Assembly (NCBI GenBank): GCA_019748295.1
Contig: JAIEPT010000138.1
Coordinates: forward strand, 1-40,318
Reading direction: 5' to 3'
Origin: Gemmataceae bacterium
GTDB taxonomy: Bacteria > Planctomycetota > Planctomycetia > Gemmatales > Gemmataceae
Length of the DNA: 40,318 bases
Position 1 is the first letter of the stretch; each line of letters begins with the position of its first letter. Below are positions 25,792 to 36,156 of the stretch, in pieces. The position numbers were made by a program, and so were the translations under genes. The notes beneath the pieces are model-generated. The model ran no database searches, was not told the origin of the DNA, and saw nothing but the letters and a program-made list of their open reading frames with translations.

Positions 25792-25797
25792 TATAAT
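25792..25797 (+). promoter_or_regulatory. Candidate -10 box for the thiolase gene
   Basis: A perfect TATAAT 17 bases before the thiolase ATG. No clear -35 at the right distance: the sequence there is the H4 arm. A start near 25804 would leave a leader of only about ten bases, overlapping the ribosome site GGAGG. Confidence 0.4.
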
Positions 25798-25814
25798 TGG
25801 CATGGAGGTTCACC

Positions 25815-26990
<1,176 letters not shown>

Positions 26991-27027
26991 ATCCGCTCGC
27001 CCACTCCAGAGCAGTTTGCAGATCGAC

Positions 27028-27255
27028 GTAGCGGCGGACGTTGCGTTCTGTAGGGAACGCCCTCCGTGGCGTTCCGCCGAACTGGACGATGCGGACCCCC
27101 ATCATCCAACAATCCGCGAAATCCCCGGCTTGTCTCGGACCCCACGCATCACCGCTCAGCGGGGTTGCCGCAGATGGATTGCTGGGGCCGACACCGTCCA
27201 GTTCGGCGGAACGCCACGGAGGGCGTTCCCTACAGAACGCAACGTTCGCCGCTAC
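27028..27255. repeat. H5 inverted repeat, 61-nt arms
   Basis: Arms 27028-27088 and 27195-27255 match at 60 of 61 positions, with a 106-bp centre. Each arm contains GGAACGCC...GGCGTTCC and can fold alone. The gap 26991-27269 between the convergent thiolase and DUF1552 genes consists almost wholly of this element. Confidence 0.9.
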
Positions 27256-27269
27256 ATCAATACGTGAGA

Positions 27270-28586
27270 TCAGGTGAGGTCGGAAAGCGGGCCGTCGCCG
27301 CAGAAGTTGCTGTTGCCGAAGGCGCGGATGCGGTGGCCGAAACCGTGGGCGAGCGACAGCAGCAGCCGATTGTGCGGCACTCGGCTGTAACGCATCGATC
27401 GGCCCATCTTCAAGTTGAGCCCGCCGCCGACCATCACGAAGGGGATGTTGTCGAGCGTGTGCGAATTGCCCTTGCCCAACTCGTTGGTCCAGAGGATCTG
27501 CGTGTTGTCGAGCAAGGAGCCCTGCCCGCCCGGTTCCGGCGTTTCGGCGAGCCGCTTCGCCAAAAAGGCGAGTTGCTCGGCGAACCATTTGTTGATCCGC
27601 GTGAGCTGATCCTGCGCGGGCGCGTCGTTGTCCGGCTTGTGCGATAGTTCGTGGTGCCCTTCAGTGACGTTGAGCCAACGCATGCGGGCCATGCCGACCG
27701 AGTTGGTGAACTGGAACGTCGCCACCCGGCAGAAGTCGTTGGCGAGGCTGTTGACGAGCAGTTCCATCTGCATCCGCGTCGTTCGCGGCATGTTGTCGTT
27801 TTCGTTGCGGATGTTCGGCTCCAGCGCGGGCATCGCATGCGTCGGCGCGGTCGAGCGGTCGTTGCGGAGTTCGCGTTCCATCTCCCGGACGAACGTCGCA
27901 TGCTCATCGATCAGCCGGCGATCTTCGGTGCCCACGGCGGATGAAAGCCGGCGCAGATCCCCCTGGAGATCATCGAGCACGCTCTGGACGGCTTCGCGGT
28001 CGCGCGAGCGGCCATAGAGCTTGGCGAACATCTGATACGGATCATCGATCGGCGAGATCGGGCGGTTGGCCCCGGCGTATGACATGCGAGTCCAGGTGTC
28101 GGCCCGATTCGGAACCATGACGCCGAACTCGAGCGAGCCGAAGCGAGTGCGGGTTTCGGCGTTGCTTTGCAGGAAGGCCTTGATTTCCTGGTCGATCGAA
28201 ATGCCGCGAGCCCACCCGGCCGGCGTATCGCTGCCGCCTTGCACGTTGCCAGGGAAAAGTTCGATGCCGGTGAGAAGGCAACCCATCCCACGCATGTGGG
28301 CATCGCCATCGCCGCGGACGCGGTCGCAGACGCCATGCAGCGTCAGCAGCTTGTCCTTGAACGGGGTCAACGGCTCCAAGCTCGCCTTGAGGGTTACGTC
28401 TTTCAGATCGCCCGCCGCCTCCGGCCAAAACGCGCCCGGAACCACGCCGTTCGGCGTGAACATCACGACGAGCCGCTGCTTGCGCCGCTGCCCATTGGCG
28501 AACGCCAAGCTCGGCAGATTGCCCAGAAACGGCAGCACTGCGGCGCTGACGCCGAGATCGCGAATGAATTGGCGGCGAGTCCTCAT
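27270..28586 (-). CDS. DUF1552 domain protein, Tat-exported
   Basis: A 438-aa protein. The twin-arginine signal is [19 protein letters not shown], ending near SLAFA. Hallmarks of the family: [55 protein letters not shown], the [17 protein letters not shown] segment, [10 protein letters not shown] and [25 protein letters not shown]. Related by fold to DUF1501 proteins. It follows the DUF1592-group gene on the same strand, the usual pair; both probably act at the cell surface. GGAG lies six bases before the ATG at 28586; a 24-residue upstream extension runs through the H7 repeat and is rejected. Confidence 0.93.
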   Translation of the reverse strand: MRTRRQFIRDLGVSAAVLPFLGNLPSLAFANGQRRKQRLVVMFTPNGVVPGAFWPEAAGDLKDVTLKASLEPLTPFKDKLLTLHGVCDRVRGDGDAHMRGMGCLLTGIELFPGNVQGGSDTPAGWARGISIDQEIKAFLQSNAETRTRFGSLEFGVMVPNRADTWTRMSYAGANRPISPIDDPYQMFAKLYGRSRDREAVQSVLDDLQGDLRRLSSAVGTEDRRLIDEHATFVREMERELRNDRSTAPTHAMPALEPNIRNENDNMPRTTRMQMELLVNSLANDFCRVATFQFTNSVGMARMRWLNVTEGHHELSHKPDNDAPAQDQLTRINKWFAEQLAFLAKRLAETPEPGGQGSLLDNTQILWTNELGKGNSHTLDNIPFVMVGGGLNLKMGRSMRYSRVPHNRLLLSLAHGFGHRIRAFGNSNFCGDGPLSDLT

Positions 28587-28602
28587 CGATCGCTCCGAAT
28601 TG

Positions 28603-28701
28603 TTGAACCACAGAGTCACAGAGGACACAGAGAAAGGCAGAAAGCCGTTCTCAAACACATCTCCTGTCTTTCTCTGTGTCCTCTGTGACTCTGTGGTTCA
28701 A
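28603..28701. repeat. CACAGAGTCACAGAGGACAC inverted repeat (H7)
   Basis: Arms 28603-28637 and 28667-28701 match at 34 of 35 positions, around a 29-nt loop. It fills the gap between the DUF1592-group and DUF1552 genes. The arm sequence is purine-rich and has a roughly 9-nt internal periodicity (CACAGAG...CACAGAGG...CACAGAG). I recall similar repeats as common in planctomycetes and Verrucomicrobia. Confidence 0.88.
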
Positions 28702-28712
28702 AATGCTTTTGT

Positions 28713-31010
28713 TTACTTCCGAGGCAGGGCGGTTTGGGCGGTGATTTCGAGGGCGAGCTTGCGGATGTCGTAGTTGTTATCGGCGAAAGTTCGCCGCAAC
28801 TCGTTCAGTTTCTCCGGGCCGTACGCCAACACCGGCTGACGGACCAGATGATGGAACAGGCGGGCGACGAAAGCCTCATGTGCCTCGTCGCTGCCGGCGA
28901 GGAACTTCGCCAAATCCTCCGCGTCCTTCAGCTTAACCTGATCTCCCGACCGGGTCACGTAGAATCCGGTCGAGTCGATCGGCTTGCCGTTCTCCGCATC
29001 GCGGGATCGGCCGATCGCATCGAATCGTTCGAGCGTGAATCCCAGGTTGTTGATGATCGTGTGGCAACCCTGGCATTCCTTCGACTTCGTTTGCAGCGCG
29101 ATCCGCTCGCGAGTGTTCAGATTCGGATGCAGCTCCGCCGGCAGCGGCGTGAACGCATCCGGCGGCGCACGCAACGGCACGCCAAGCATGTTGCGAGCGA
29201 GGAACACGCCGCGATGGATCGGCGAACTGGTGGCGGTGTAGGCGAAGGCGGCCATCACATACGGATGCGTGGCGACACCGAACCGCTCGCCCGCTTTGGC
29301 GGCCACCTTTTGAAACGGAGCGTCCACCGGCAAGTCGGCTCCATAGAGCTTGGCGAGCCGGCCATTCAGGTAGAGGTAATCGGCCGACAGCAGCTTGCGG
29401 AAATCGGGCGTGTCGGACCAAACGACGTCGTCGAGGAACAGATCGAGCGAGGTCCGCAGATCGGCGACAACGGCGGGGTTGAACGTCGGGAAAACCTTAG
29501 AGTCCTTCGTGAACTCCGCTCCCGGCTCCAGCTTGAGCCAGGCGTGAAGGAAGGCGCGAATCTTCGCCTTCGCCCGCGGATGCTCGAGCATCCGTTTCGC
29601 TTCTCGCAACACATCGTCGCGAGTCGCCAGTTTGCCTTCGGCCGCGGCCTTCAGCAGCGCCGCATCCGGCAATCCATCCCAAAGGCTGAACGAGAGACGC
29701 GACGCAACATCGTACGCATCGCCAGGATTTTTCGCGCTCGCCCGCGGTTCGCGATAGAGGAACAGCGGCGACTGCATCGTCAGCAGCACGACGCGTTTGA
29801 CGGCCGTCTCTTCGTCCTTCGCCACTTCGAATTGCCGTTCGACATACGCCTTCTTCTGCTCCGGCATCAGCGGTCGCCGGAAAGCACGTTCGACGAAGCG
29901 GACGCAGTAATCCTGCAGCAGCTTCTTGCGATCTTTCGCGTCCGCCTTCACGCCGCTGAGATCGGTCAGATGGTCGGCGACATACCCGGCCGTTTCAATC
30001 GCCCCGTCGATGGTTGCCTGCACCCATGCCTTGGAGATCGCGGTGCCACGTTCGTATCCCGCGCTGCGGTCGTCGGCCGGGAGGGCGAGGGAAAGGGCGA
30101 ACGACGTCGGCGCATCGTCGGGCCGTAGGTAGTAGCGAGGGATCACATCCGCCGGTCCATGCGGCGTCTTCCACTCGAGCGATGCGGTCGTCTTGGGCGG
30201 AGGAGCGTCCTTGCGGTCCTTGCGAACGCCAAGTTGGCCGCGCGAGAACTCATACTTGATCGGATAACTGCGGCCCGCGATGAGGAAGAGCGAACCTTTG
30301 AACTCCGTGTCGTTCCCCGACTTCACGCTTGCATCGATGAGCGGCTTCTTCATGTCGTTGACCCACAGCCGGGCCGAATGCTCGGTGCGGACGATGAAGT
30401 CGAAGTGCCCCGTTTCCGGAGCGATCACGGAGCCGGTCCACGTGGCGGCGATGTCGAGCGATTTGAGCTTCTCGAACTCGCCGTCCTTGCTGTTGAAGTC
30501 GAATTTCACGACCGGATCGATGCGGTTGAAAGCCGGATTACGGCCCCGCTTGGCGTCGCTGTTGAAGTACTCGCCGCGAAGGCCGAACCCCTCTTTCGCC
30601 TTGTCCGATTTCGCTTTTCCTTGCCGAATGGAGCCGACGAGATCCGCGACCGCATTGCGGTATTCGCTGACCGTGAGCCGAGCGAGTTCGACGCGTGGCG
30701 CCTTGATCTTGGCCTGGGCCTCGGGCGAATAGAACGCGTCGAAGATGTACTTGGAAACCTTGTCCGCATCCGGCCCCACGCACGTTCCCGGTGCGTCTTC
30801 CGGCATGGTCTTGGCCACATAACGAACCAGTTGCGGCAAACTGCGGTTCCCCGCGAGCGGATGCGGAAATTCCTTCGCCCCTTCGCCTTTGGCGCCATGG
30901 CAACGAGCGCACTGCTTCATGTAAATCACCCTGCCCTCGGCTTCCTGAGCGGAAGCGGCAAGCGGGGACATAGAAGCGAGCAGGACAGCGAAAAGCGGAA
31001 AGCGTTTCAT
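28713..31010 (-). CDS. DUF1592/DUF1588/DUF1585 cytochrome protein with PA14 domain
   Basis: A 765-aa exported heme protein. Signal peptide 1-21 (SPLAASAQ); cytochrome c domain with CARCH at 34-38; a PA14-like domain at about 140-255 (GLRGEYFNSD, WTGSVIAPETGHFDFIVRT); DUF1595/DUF1592 in the middle (RRPLMPEQKKAY, ASRLSFSLWDGLPDAALL); DUF1588 with a second heme-type motif CQGCH (646-650) in CHTIINNLGFTLERFD; DUF1585 at the C-terminus. PA14 domains often bind carbohydrate, so surface polysaccharide handling is plausible but unproven. No clear Shine-Dalgarno; start chosen for the signal peptide, since upstream in-frame codons cross the H2 repeat. It precedes its DUF1552 partner by 126 bp. Confidence 0.92.
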   Translation of the reverse strand: MKRFPLFAVLLASMSPLAASAQEAEGRVIYMKQCARCHGAKGEGAKEFPHPLAGNRSLPQLVRYVAKTMPEDAPGTCVGPDADKVSKYIFDAFYSPEAQAKIKAPRVELARLTVSEYRNAVADLVGSIRQGKAKSDKAKEGFGLRGEYFNSDAKRGRNPAFNRIDPVVKFDFNSKDGEFEKLKSLDIAATWTGSVIAPETGHFDFIVRTEHSARLWVNDMKKPLIDASVKSGNDTEFKGSLFLIAGRSYPIKYEFSRGQLGVRKDRKDAPPPKTTASLEWKTPHGPADVIPRYYLRPDDAPTSFALSLALPADDRSAGYERGTAISKAWVQATIDGAIETAGYVADHLTDLSGVKADAKDRKKLLQDYCVRFVERAFRRPLMPEQKKAYVERQFEVAKDEETAVKRVVLLTMQSPLFLYREPRASAKNPGDAYDVASRLSFSLWDGLPDAALLKAAAEGKLATRDDVLREAKRMLEHPRAKAKIRAFLHAWLKLEPGAEFTKDSKVFPTFNPAVVADLRTSLDLFLDDVVWSDTPDFRKLLSADYLYLNGRLAKLYGADLPVDAPFQKVAAKAGERFGVATHPYVMAAFAYTATSSPIHRGVFLARNMLGVPLRAPPDAFTPLPAELHPNLNTRERIALQTKSKECQGCHTIINNLGFTLERFDAIGRSRDAENGKPIDSTGFYVTRSGDQVKLKDAEDLAKFLAGSDEAHEAFVARLFHHLVRQPVLAYGPEKLNELRRTFADNNYDIRKLALEITAQTALPRK

Positions 31011-31093
31011 GGAGGCGGGGCTCGATCGAACGATCAGGCGGGATGTGGGCATGATATCAAAGGTTCGTACGCGGATGCGGTATTGCGGGGTTA

Positions 31094-31317
31094 TTAGCCG
31101 CGACGCGCAGCGGAGCGCGGACAGCATTTCTCCCCTCTCCCTCCGGGAGAGGGGCCGGGGGTGAGGGCAGAACGAACACGCCATACGTGATGCAACGAAT
31201 CACAGATGGGTTGAGTCCCCACAATGGGTGACTGTATTTCCCTCACCCCAACCCTCTCCCGGAGGGAGAAGGAGAAATGCGGCAAGCAGTCCGCGCTCCG
31301 CTGCGCGTCGCGGCTAA
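31094..31317. repeat. H2-type large inverted repeat
   Basis: Arms about 31094-31167 and 31240-31317 run from TTAGCCGCGACGCGCAGCG through CATTTCTCC and CTCTCCCTCCGGGAGAG. The right arm overlaps the last bases and stop codon of the glycosyltransferase gene. It fills the 31011-31313 gap. Confidence 0.85.
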
Positions 31318-32432
31318 CCGGGGCGGATGACGGAGCGGATGTAGTCGAACATCTCTTGCTCGAAGCGCTCGTAGCGAAACGTCTCGGCATGGCGGCGAAG
31401 GGCAGCGGGGTCAAAAGCGTCGCGTGAGGACTCGAAGCGGCGGATCGCATCGATCAATGAGTCCGCGGTTTGCTCGGCGAACCAAACGCCGGTGGGATGG
31501 CCCGCAGCGCCCAGTGGGAGGACAGTTTCGGTCGCACCGCCTTGGCCAAAGGCGATCACCGGGGTGCCGCAAGCTTGAGCCTCGACGGGGACGATGCCGA
31601 AATCCTCTTCTCCCGGGAACAGCAACGCCTGGCACCGCCGCAGATGGTCGCGCAGCACATCGTTGTCCTGCCAACCGAGAAACTGAATCTTGGGCCCAGC
31701 TCGTTCGCGCAGCTTCCCCTCGTCCTGACCCGAACCAATTACGACAAGGCGTTTGCCGAGCGCGTTGCAGGCATCGATCGCGAGATCGAGGCGCTTGTAA
31801 GGAGCGAACGCGGAGAGGATCAGGTAGAAATCCTCGCGCGGCGCGGTCCCTAGCGTGTAGTAAGTCGTATCGACGGGAGGATAGATCACGACGCTCGATC
31901 GGCCATAGCACTCCTGGATCCGGCCCTGCACGATCTTGCTGTTGGCGACGAAATGCGTGACATGCGACGCAGTGCGGCGATCCCAATCGCGCAGGCGGCC
32001 AAGCATGCGATCAACGAGCCAACCCTTCACGCCGCGCCAGCCATACGACTTCCGCATGTGCCAGGCGTAGCGCATCGGAGTATGGCAATAGCAGACATGC
32101 GGAACGCCGGCCGGCGGCTTCACGCCCTTCGCCACGCAATGGCTGCTGCTGAGCACGAGATCGCAATCGGGGATTCGCCACTTCACCGCCCACGGCATGA
32201 TCGGCAGGGTGTAGCGATACCAACGAAAGATGCCGGGAAAGCGTTGCAGAAAGCTCGTTCGCGGATGCAGCCGTTCGATCGGCTCGCTCAGCTTTCCCTT
32301 CTGATGAAGCAGCGTGTAAAGCGAGGCGTTGGGCCATTTGCGGCAAAAGACTTCGAGCACCTTCTCGCCGCCGCGCATGCCGGTGAGCCAATCATGCACG
32401 AGTACGACGCGAAGCGGATCAAGGTCATCCAT
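31314..32432 (-). CDS. Family 4 glycosyltransferase (group 1)
   Basis: A 372-aa GT-B glycosyltransferase. The N-terminal domain has LVHDWLTGMRGGEKVLE and VLSSSHCVAKGVKPP, plus CYCHTPMRYAWHM. The C-terminal nucleotide-sugar domain has LILSAFAPYKRLDLAI, the GSGQDEGKLR segment and the E-x7-E motif region EEDFGIVPVEAQACGTPVIAF. It is probably a mannosyl/glycosyl transferase of surface polysaccharide or lipid synthesis; donor and acceptor unknown, and no other polysaccharide gene adjoins it. ATG at 32471 adds 13 residues and cannot be excluded, since neither start has a Shine-Dalgarno. The stop lies in a repeat arm. Confidence 0.92.
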   Translation of the reverse strand: MDDLDPLRVVLVHDWLTGMRGGEKVLEVFCRKWPNASLYTLLHQKGKLSEPIERLHPRTSFLQRFPGIFRWYRYTLPIMPWAVKWRIPDCDLVLSSSHCVAKGVKPPAGVPHVCYCHTPMRYAWHMRKSYGWRGVKGWLVDRMLGRLRDWDRRTASHVTHFVANSKIVQGRIQECYGRSSVVIYPPVDTTYYTLGTAPREDFYLILSAFAPYKRLDLAIDACNALGKRLVVIGSGQDEGKLRERAGPKIQFLGWQDNDVLRDHLRRCQALLFPGEEDFGIVPVEAQACGTPVIAFGQGGATETVLPLGAAGHPTGVWFAEQTADSLIDAIRRFESSRDAFDPAALRRHAETFRYERFEQEMFDYIRSVIRPG

Positions 32433-32524
32433 GCCGTATCTTTGAGAGGAAAAAGGGGCATCGCGTGCCATGTTGGCCGCAGGCCTCGGGGTCTTGTGCC
32501 GGCCTTCGAAAATCGCCGCCCGAT

Positions 32525-32738
32525 GATCTCTTTACGCCAAAGGCGTTGCATCCAACAGCCCAGGGTTGGCGACCGCAGGGAGCCTACCCTGGGTAATCGT
32601 TCCGATTCCCCGCAGTACCCCGAAGGGGCTCCAGCAACCGAATGGTACCCGGTGCTTCAACCCCCGTTACCCAGGGTAGGCTCCCTGCGGTCGCCAACCC
32701 TGGGCTGTTGGATGCAACGCCGTTGGCGTAAAGAGATC
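32525..32738. repeat. 72-nt-arm inverted repeat (H6)
   Basis: Arms 32525-32596 and 32667-32738 are nearly perfect 72-nt inverted repeats (one mismatch seen) around a 70-nt centre that has its own CCCCGAAGGGG hairpin. It lies in the 32433-32810 gap; just to its right is a short tandem repeat of GGCACGGAT/GGCACGGATGGCAC at about 32768-32792. No terminal target duplication checked. Confidence 0.9.
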
Positions 32739-32810
32739 GCGGCTGTTGGCATTGGATTTTTCCAGCGATGGCACGGATGGCACGGATGGCACGCCTCATC
32801 CGGTCCCTTG

Positions 32811-34268
32811 TTACTTCGTTTCGACCAGCTTGAAGTTCAGCTTGCCCAGCGTGGTCAGCAGGTTCTTGGACGCTCGATGGTCGGCGCCGAAGCTGATGTG
32901 GGTCGCGTTCACTTCCGTCTCACCCATTGACGCGTCCACGGGAACCCAGACGCCGTTGAGAACGACTTCGTTCCACGCATGGCCGCCGAAGGCTTTCTGG
33001 TCGTCGCCGATATAGAGCAAACCGGAGACTTCGCGGGCGGGAACGCCCGCGGCACGGGCGAGGTTCGTCGTCAACAGTGCGTACGACTTGCAGTCGCCTT
33101 TCTTCTTCTCCATGAGATCATGAATGTTCGGCATCGATGCGGTGAGGCTGGGGCGAACGTAGCCGTGGACGAAGGCGACGATCCGCTTCACCTTTTCCTC
33201 CGGCGTCTTCGCGTCACCCACCGCCTTTTCAGCGAGTTCCTTCACCTTGGGATGGTTGATCGCGTGAGCGTTCGTTTCGCGGAGGTTTTCTTCGACGTCC
33301 TTCTCGGTCGCTTTCTCTTCCTTGCCGTACTTCTTGCCGAGCTTCACGATCACTTTGCCGTTTTCCTTCACGATCGTCTGCCGGGGTCCGTCTTCGAACG
33401 CGCCCCCTTCTTTCGGATCGACTTCGACGACCAACTCCTTCACCTGGCCCGTTTTTCCAAGCGGGCGATCGATCTTCGCCATGCCGAGGATGAAGAGATC
33501 TTGGCTGAAGGTCGTGTTCTTCGCTTCCTCTTCGCTTTCGAGCCGCAGCTCGAAGATGGCGAACTTGCCCGACAGCATTCGGCCCGTATCGTCGTGGCGG
33601 GACAGGATGGAGAGCATGTCGCGTTTGGATTGCGAGTCGATCTCGTAGTACTTCACCGGCACGCCGTTGGCGATCGCGCTCTTCACGGAGAGAACCTTCG
33701 CCTTTTGGCCTTCGATCTTCTGATCCTGAATGTCGAAGTCGCGATAGGTGATTTCGTCCCCCTCCTTCGGCCTGCGGCGAAGCCACACTTCCGAAGCCAT
33801 CGCGTCGGCCAGCATGTAGTTGATCGCGGGCACATCGCTTTCGCGGACCTCGTTCCCCACCTTCAGCACCTTGCGGAAGCCGTTCCCCTTCCGTTCGAGG
33901 GTGAGGTGGAGTTTGGTCGAACTGTCCACCTGCTTGAACTCGCCGCGAAGCAGCCCGTGCGGTTCCTTCGGCTCGAACACGAGGGTTTGCTCGATGTTCA
34001 TCTCCGCCTTTTGGCCGAAGGAGACGATCTTCATTTGCATGGCGAACGATTCGCGGATCCCCTCATCGGTCTTGTCGCGCGCGGTGCGGAAGTGCCCGAT
34101 CTTTTTCCCCTGGAGGTACATGCCGAACCAATCGGTGCGGAATCCCGCCTCGATGTCCCCTTTTTCGATCGCGGGGCGGACGAAATCTTGAGCCCGCGTG
34201 GCGACGGGAGCGACAAGCCACGCGAGGCCAACCACGGCGATCGCGAGAGCAACGAAAGGGCGAAACAT
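32811..34268 (-). CDS. Secreted transglutaminase-like (cysteine protease fold) protein
   Basis: A 485-aa protein with a signal peptide (1-26, LVAPVATRAQ). About 30-300 is a beta-rich region (DUF3857-like in character). The C-terminal third is a transglutaminase-like domain with the triad Cys393 (KKGDCKSYA), His430 (GGHAWNEV) and Asp445 (WVPVDAS). Such domains act as proteases or peptide ligases; substrate unknown. CAGGAGG lies seven bases before the ATG, the best ribosome site in the region, fixing the start. Upstream is a hairpin with a T-run on the same strand. Confidence 0.92.
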   Translation of the reverse strand: MFRPFVALAIAVVGLAWLVAPVATRAQDFVRPAIEKGDIEAGFRTDWFGMYLQGKKIGHFRTARDKTDEGIRESFAMQMKIVSFGQKAEMNIEQTLVFEPKEPHGLLRGEFKQVDSSTKLHLTLERKGNGFRKVLKVGNEVRESDVPAINYMLADAMASEVWLRRRPKEGDEITYRDFDIQDQKIEGQKAKVLSVKSAIANGVPVKYYEIDSQSKRDMLSILSRHDDTGRMLSGKFAIFELRLESEEEAKNTTFSQDLFILGMAKIDRPLGKTGQVKELVVEVDPKEGGAFEDGPRQTIVKENGKVIVKLGKKYGKEEKATEKDVEENLRETNAHAINHPKVKELAEKAVGDAKTPEEKVKRIVAFVHGYVRPSLTASMPNIHDLMEKKKGDCKSYALLTTNLARAAGVPAREVSGLLYIGDDQKAFGGHAWNEVVLNGVWVPVDASMGETEVNATHISFGADHRASKNLLTTLGKLNFKLVETK

Positions 34269-34308
34269 GACTGCCTCCTGATGTTTCAAGTCACCGGCCA
34301 TGATAGCG

Positions 34309-34334
34309 AAAACGCCCGCGATTGCTCGCGGGCG
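34309..34334 (-). terminator. Possible intrinsic terminator
   Basis: CGCCCGCGA pairs with TCGCGGGCG around a 4-nt loop; on the minus strand it is followed by TTTT. It lies between the secreted 408-aa gene and the transglutaminase gene, both minus, so it could end the former's transcript after the H1 pair. Confidence 0.5.
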
Positions 34335-34383
34335 TGATTCACGCACCCTCTCTTCGGAGAGGGTATTAGGCTGCGGCACGTGC

Positions 34384-34444
34384 CATGCTTCGTCGGGTCC
34401 CTGGCCGGGCTCTTCAATGCTTCCGCTTTCACCGACGAAGCATG
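34384..34444 (+). repeat. H1 covarying hairpin, copy d
   Basis: Arms CATGCTTCGTCGG and CCGACGAAGCATG, fully complementary, 35-nt spacer. Paired in opposite orientation with copy e. The gap 34269-34705 holds a terminator-like hairpin, this pair, an H3-type hairpin and no gene. Confidence 0.85.
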
Positions 34445-34499
34445 CGAACCTTCCGAGCGTTCGGTCCCAATCGCTTGGGCCAAGATTTCAGTCTGGGGG

Positions 34500-34560
34500 C
34501 ATGCTTGGACGGTGAAAGCGGGCAGTTCGTTGGCCCCGGCCAGGGATCCGCCCAAGCATG
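34500..34560 (-). repeat. H1 covarying hairpin, copy e
   Basis: Arms CATGCTTGGACGG and CCGCCCAAGCATG, 35-nt spacer. One non-Watson-Crick position: A opposite C on the plus strand, which is a G-U pair in minus-strand RNA. Confidence 0.85.
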
Positions 34561-34592
34561 CGCACCACGCCCGGGAGGGTGTGGGGCTTTCT

Positions 34593-34646
34593 GCACTAAC
34601 CCGAAGCGTTAGCTAGGTTGAAGTCGTCCCTCGCTGACGCTTCGGG
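34593..34646. repeat. Diverged H3 hairpin
   Basis: CCCGAAGCGTTAGC (34600-34613) pairs with GCTGACGCTTCGGG (34633-34646) with one G-U. The preceding GCACTAA resembles the GCACTAG of the copy at 4413. The changed pair relative to that copy (AAGCG/CGCTT for ACGCG/CGCGT) keeps the stem. Confidence 0.7.
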
Positions 34647-34705
34647 GTGGTAAGAGACGCTCCCCTTCATCCCCAGCCCCCCTCCCAGGGGAGTCGGCAG
34701 GAACT

Positions 34706-35932
34706 TTATGGAGCTTCCTTCGTATCGACGCTGGTGGTGCCCGCTTGCGTGTTCAGAGCGACGTCGAAAGCGACCAGTGCCGAGTGGAACGCGCGGTAGG
34801 AGCCTTCGTCCGCGGCGGTTGCGGGGGCGAGCTTCAAGCCGCGGCTGACGAGGTAGTCCACCACTTCCTGAATCGTCTTGCCCCCCTGGACGAAGTCCTG
34901 GAAGCCGAAGTGGGCCTTCGCTTCGCCGCGTTCGAGTGCGATGCGGGCGTCGTTGAACTCGCGGATGAACCGCTTGCCTTCGAGGTACTGGATGGTCGGC
35001 ACCTCGTTCACTTTCTTGACGAGATTCGCCTGAGTCCGGTCAAGTTCGTTGCCGAGATCGCGAAGAGCGTTCGCATCGACCTTGCCGTTCTTGGCTCCAT
35101 TCATGAGGTTCTGGGCCAGCGTCTCGATGGTCCGCCGTTGCTCGGCGCTCATCAGGTCTTGCAGGGCGGCCGGCCAAACCAGCTTGCCGTTGTCGCGGAG
35201 CAGGCCCATGTTCCCCATGCCGGCCGTCACGTTGAGGCGGCGCAGGATGTCCTCGCTCAAAGGGATCGGGTCCATCGACACCTTCTTATTGGGATGCTTG
35301 CGGGCATCATCCAACAGGATGTTCAGTGCGGTGCCGTTGAGGATTTCGCTCGGCGACGAGTTCGACAGAATCCGCTTGTGGACCTGGCGAGCGATCTTCA
35401 TCTGCTCTTCGGTGTAGGTCGGCGTGTTGGCGGCTTTGTAGAGTTCGAAGTCGAACCGCTTGCGCTGGGTGTCGATCGCCGCCTGCATCGCCTGCTGCCG
35501 CATGATGCGGGCTTGTTCCTGGCTGGTGATGACGTTGCCGAAGGCCTTGGCCATTTCCGCCGAGCCGTAGAGGGCGCCGCCGGTCGCGCCGAGACCGTTG
35601 CCGAAGAAGAACGGGTTGTAGGGGTTGCCCATCCCGGTGTCGTACGGGTTGGTTCCGATTCCGCCTGGGGTATAGGGATTCGCGCCCGTCTGATAGGGAG
35701 TGGCGCCGCCTGGCGAAGCGAAGGGGGTATATGGATTGGCCCCCATGCCTACCCCGTTCATCCCGTTGACGGCGCCGCCGGGGTTATAGTACCTCGCCAT
35801 CTGCATGTTGTACCAGTACTGCTGCGGCGAGATGAAGTACGGGTTCCCTTGTGCTTGTGCGGACGAGGCGAGGGTCAGGACGGTCCCCAACGCCAACCCG
35901 CCGATGCCCAACCGAGTTCGGAGTTCAGACAT
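34706..35932 (-). CDS. Secreted Gly/Asn/Pro-rich hypothetical protein
   Basis: A 408-aa exported protein. Signal peptide 1-28 (TLASSAQAQ). Residues about 30-110 are low-complexity with repeated GANPYTP/GTNPYDT/GNPYNP motifs. The rest is helical and charged, with VITSQEQARIMRQQAMQAAIDTQRKRFDFE and a C-terminal part that ends in an acidic tail. No family recognised; secreted proteins of this type are frequent in planctomycetes. GAGG lies six bases before the ATG at 35932; a TTG four codons upstream is less likely. Confidence 0.85.
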   Translation of the reverse strand: MSELRTRLGIGGLALGTVLTLASSAQAQGNPYFISPQQYWYNMQMARYYNPGGAVNGMNGVGMGANPYTPFASPGGATPYQTGANPYTPGGIGTNPYDTGMGNPYNPFFFGNGLGATGGALYGSAEMAKAFGNVITSQEQARIMRQQAMQAAIDTQRKRFDFELYKAANTPTYTEEQMKIARQVHKRILSNSSPSEILNGTALNILLDDARKHPNKKVSMDPIPLSEDILRRLNVTAGMGNMGLLRDNGKLVWPAALQDLMSAEQRRTIETLAQNLMNGAKNGKVDANALRDLGNELDRTQANLVKKVNEVPTIQYLEGKRFIREFNDARIALERGEAKAHFGFQDFVQGGKTIQEVVDYLVSRGLKLAPATAADEGSYRAFHSALVAFDVALNTQAGTTSVDTKEAP

Positions 35933-36156
35933 GGAGTGCCTCAATTCTCGAAAGTGCGTCGCCGGAAAGCGGTGCGATTCAACGGACCTATTTTATCCTA
36001 GTCCCTGAGCGCGAAGCGCACAAGGAATCGCTTTTCGTTTAAGGATGCCGGAAAAGCAGGCGAGGTTCCAGGGGAACCACGAAACGCGAAGCGATTTTCT
36101 CAAGTTCGAGGTCGGCGACTTCGTTGCCGCTTCTCTATCTTGACGAACGACAACGG

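Noticed and set aside
28734..30128. 464-codon plus-strand open frame
   Set aside because: Antisense to the DUF1592-group protein.
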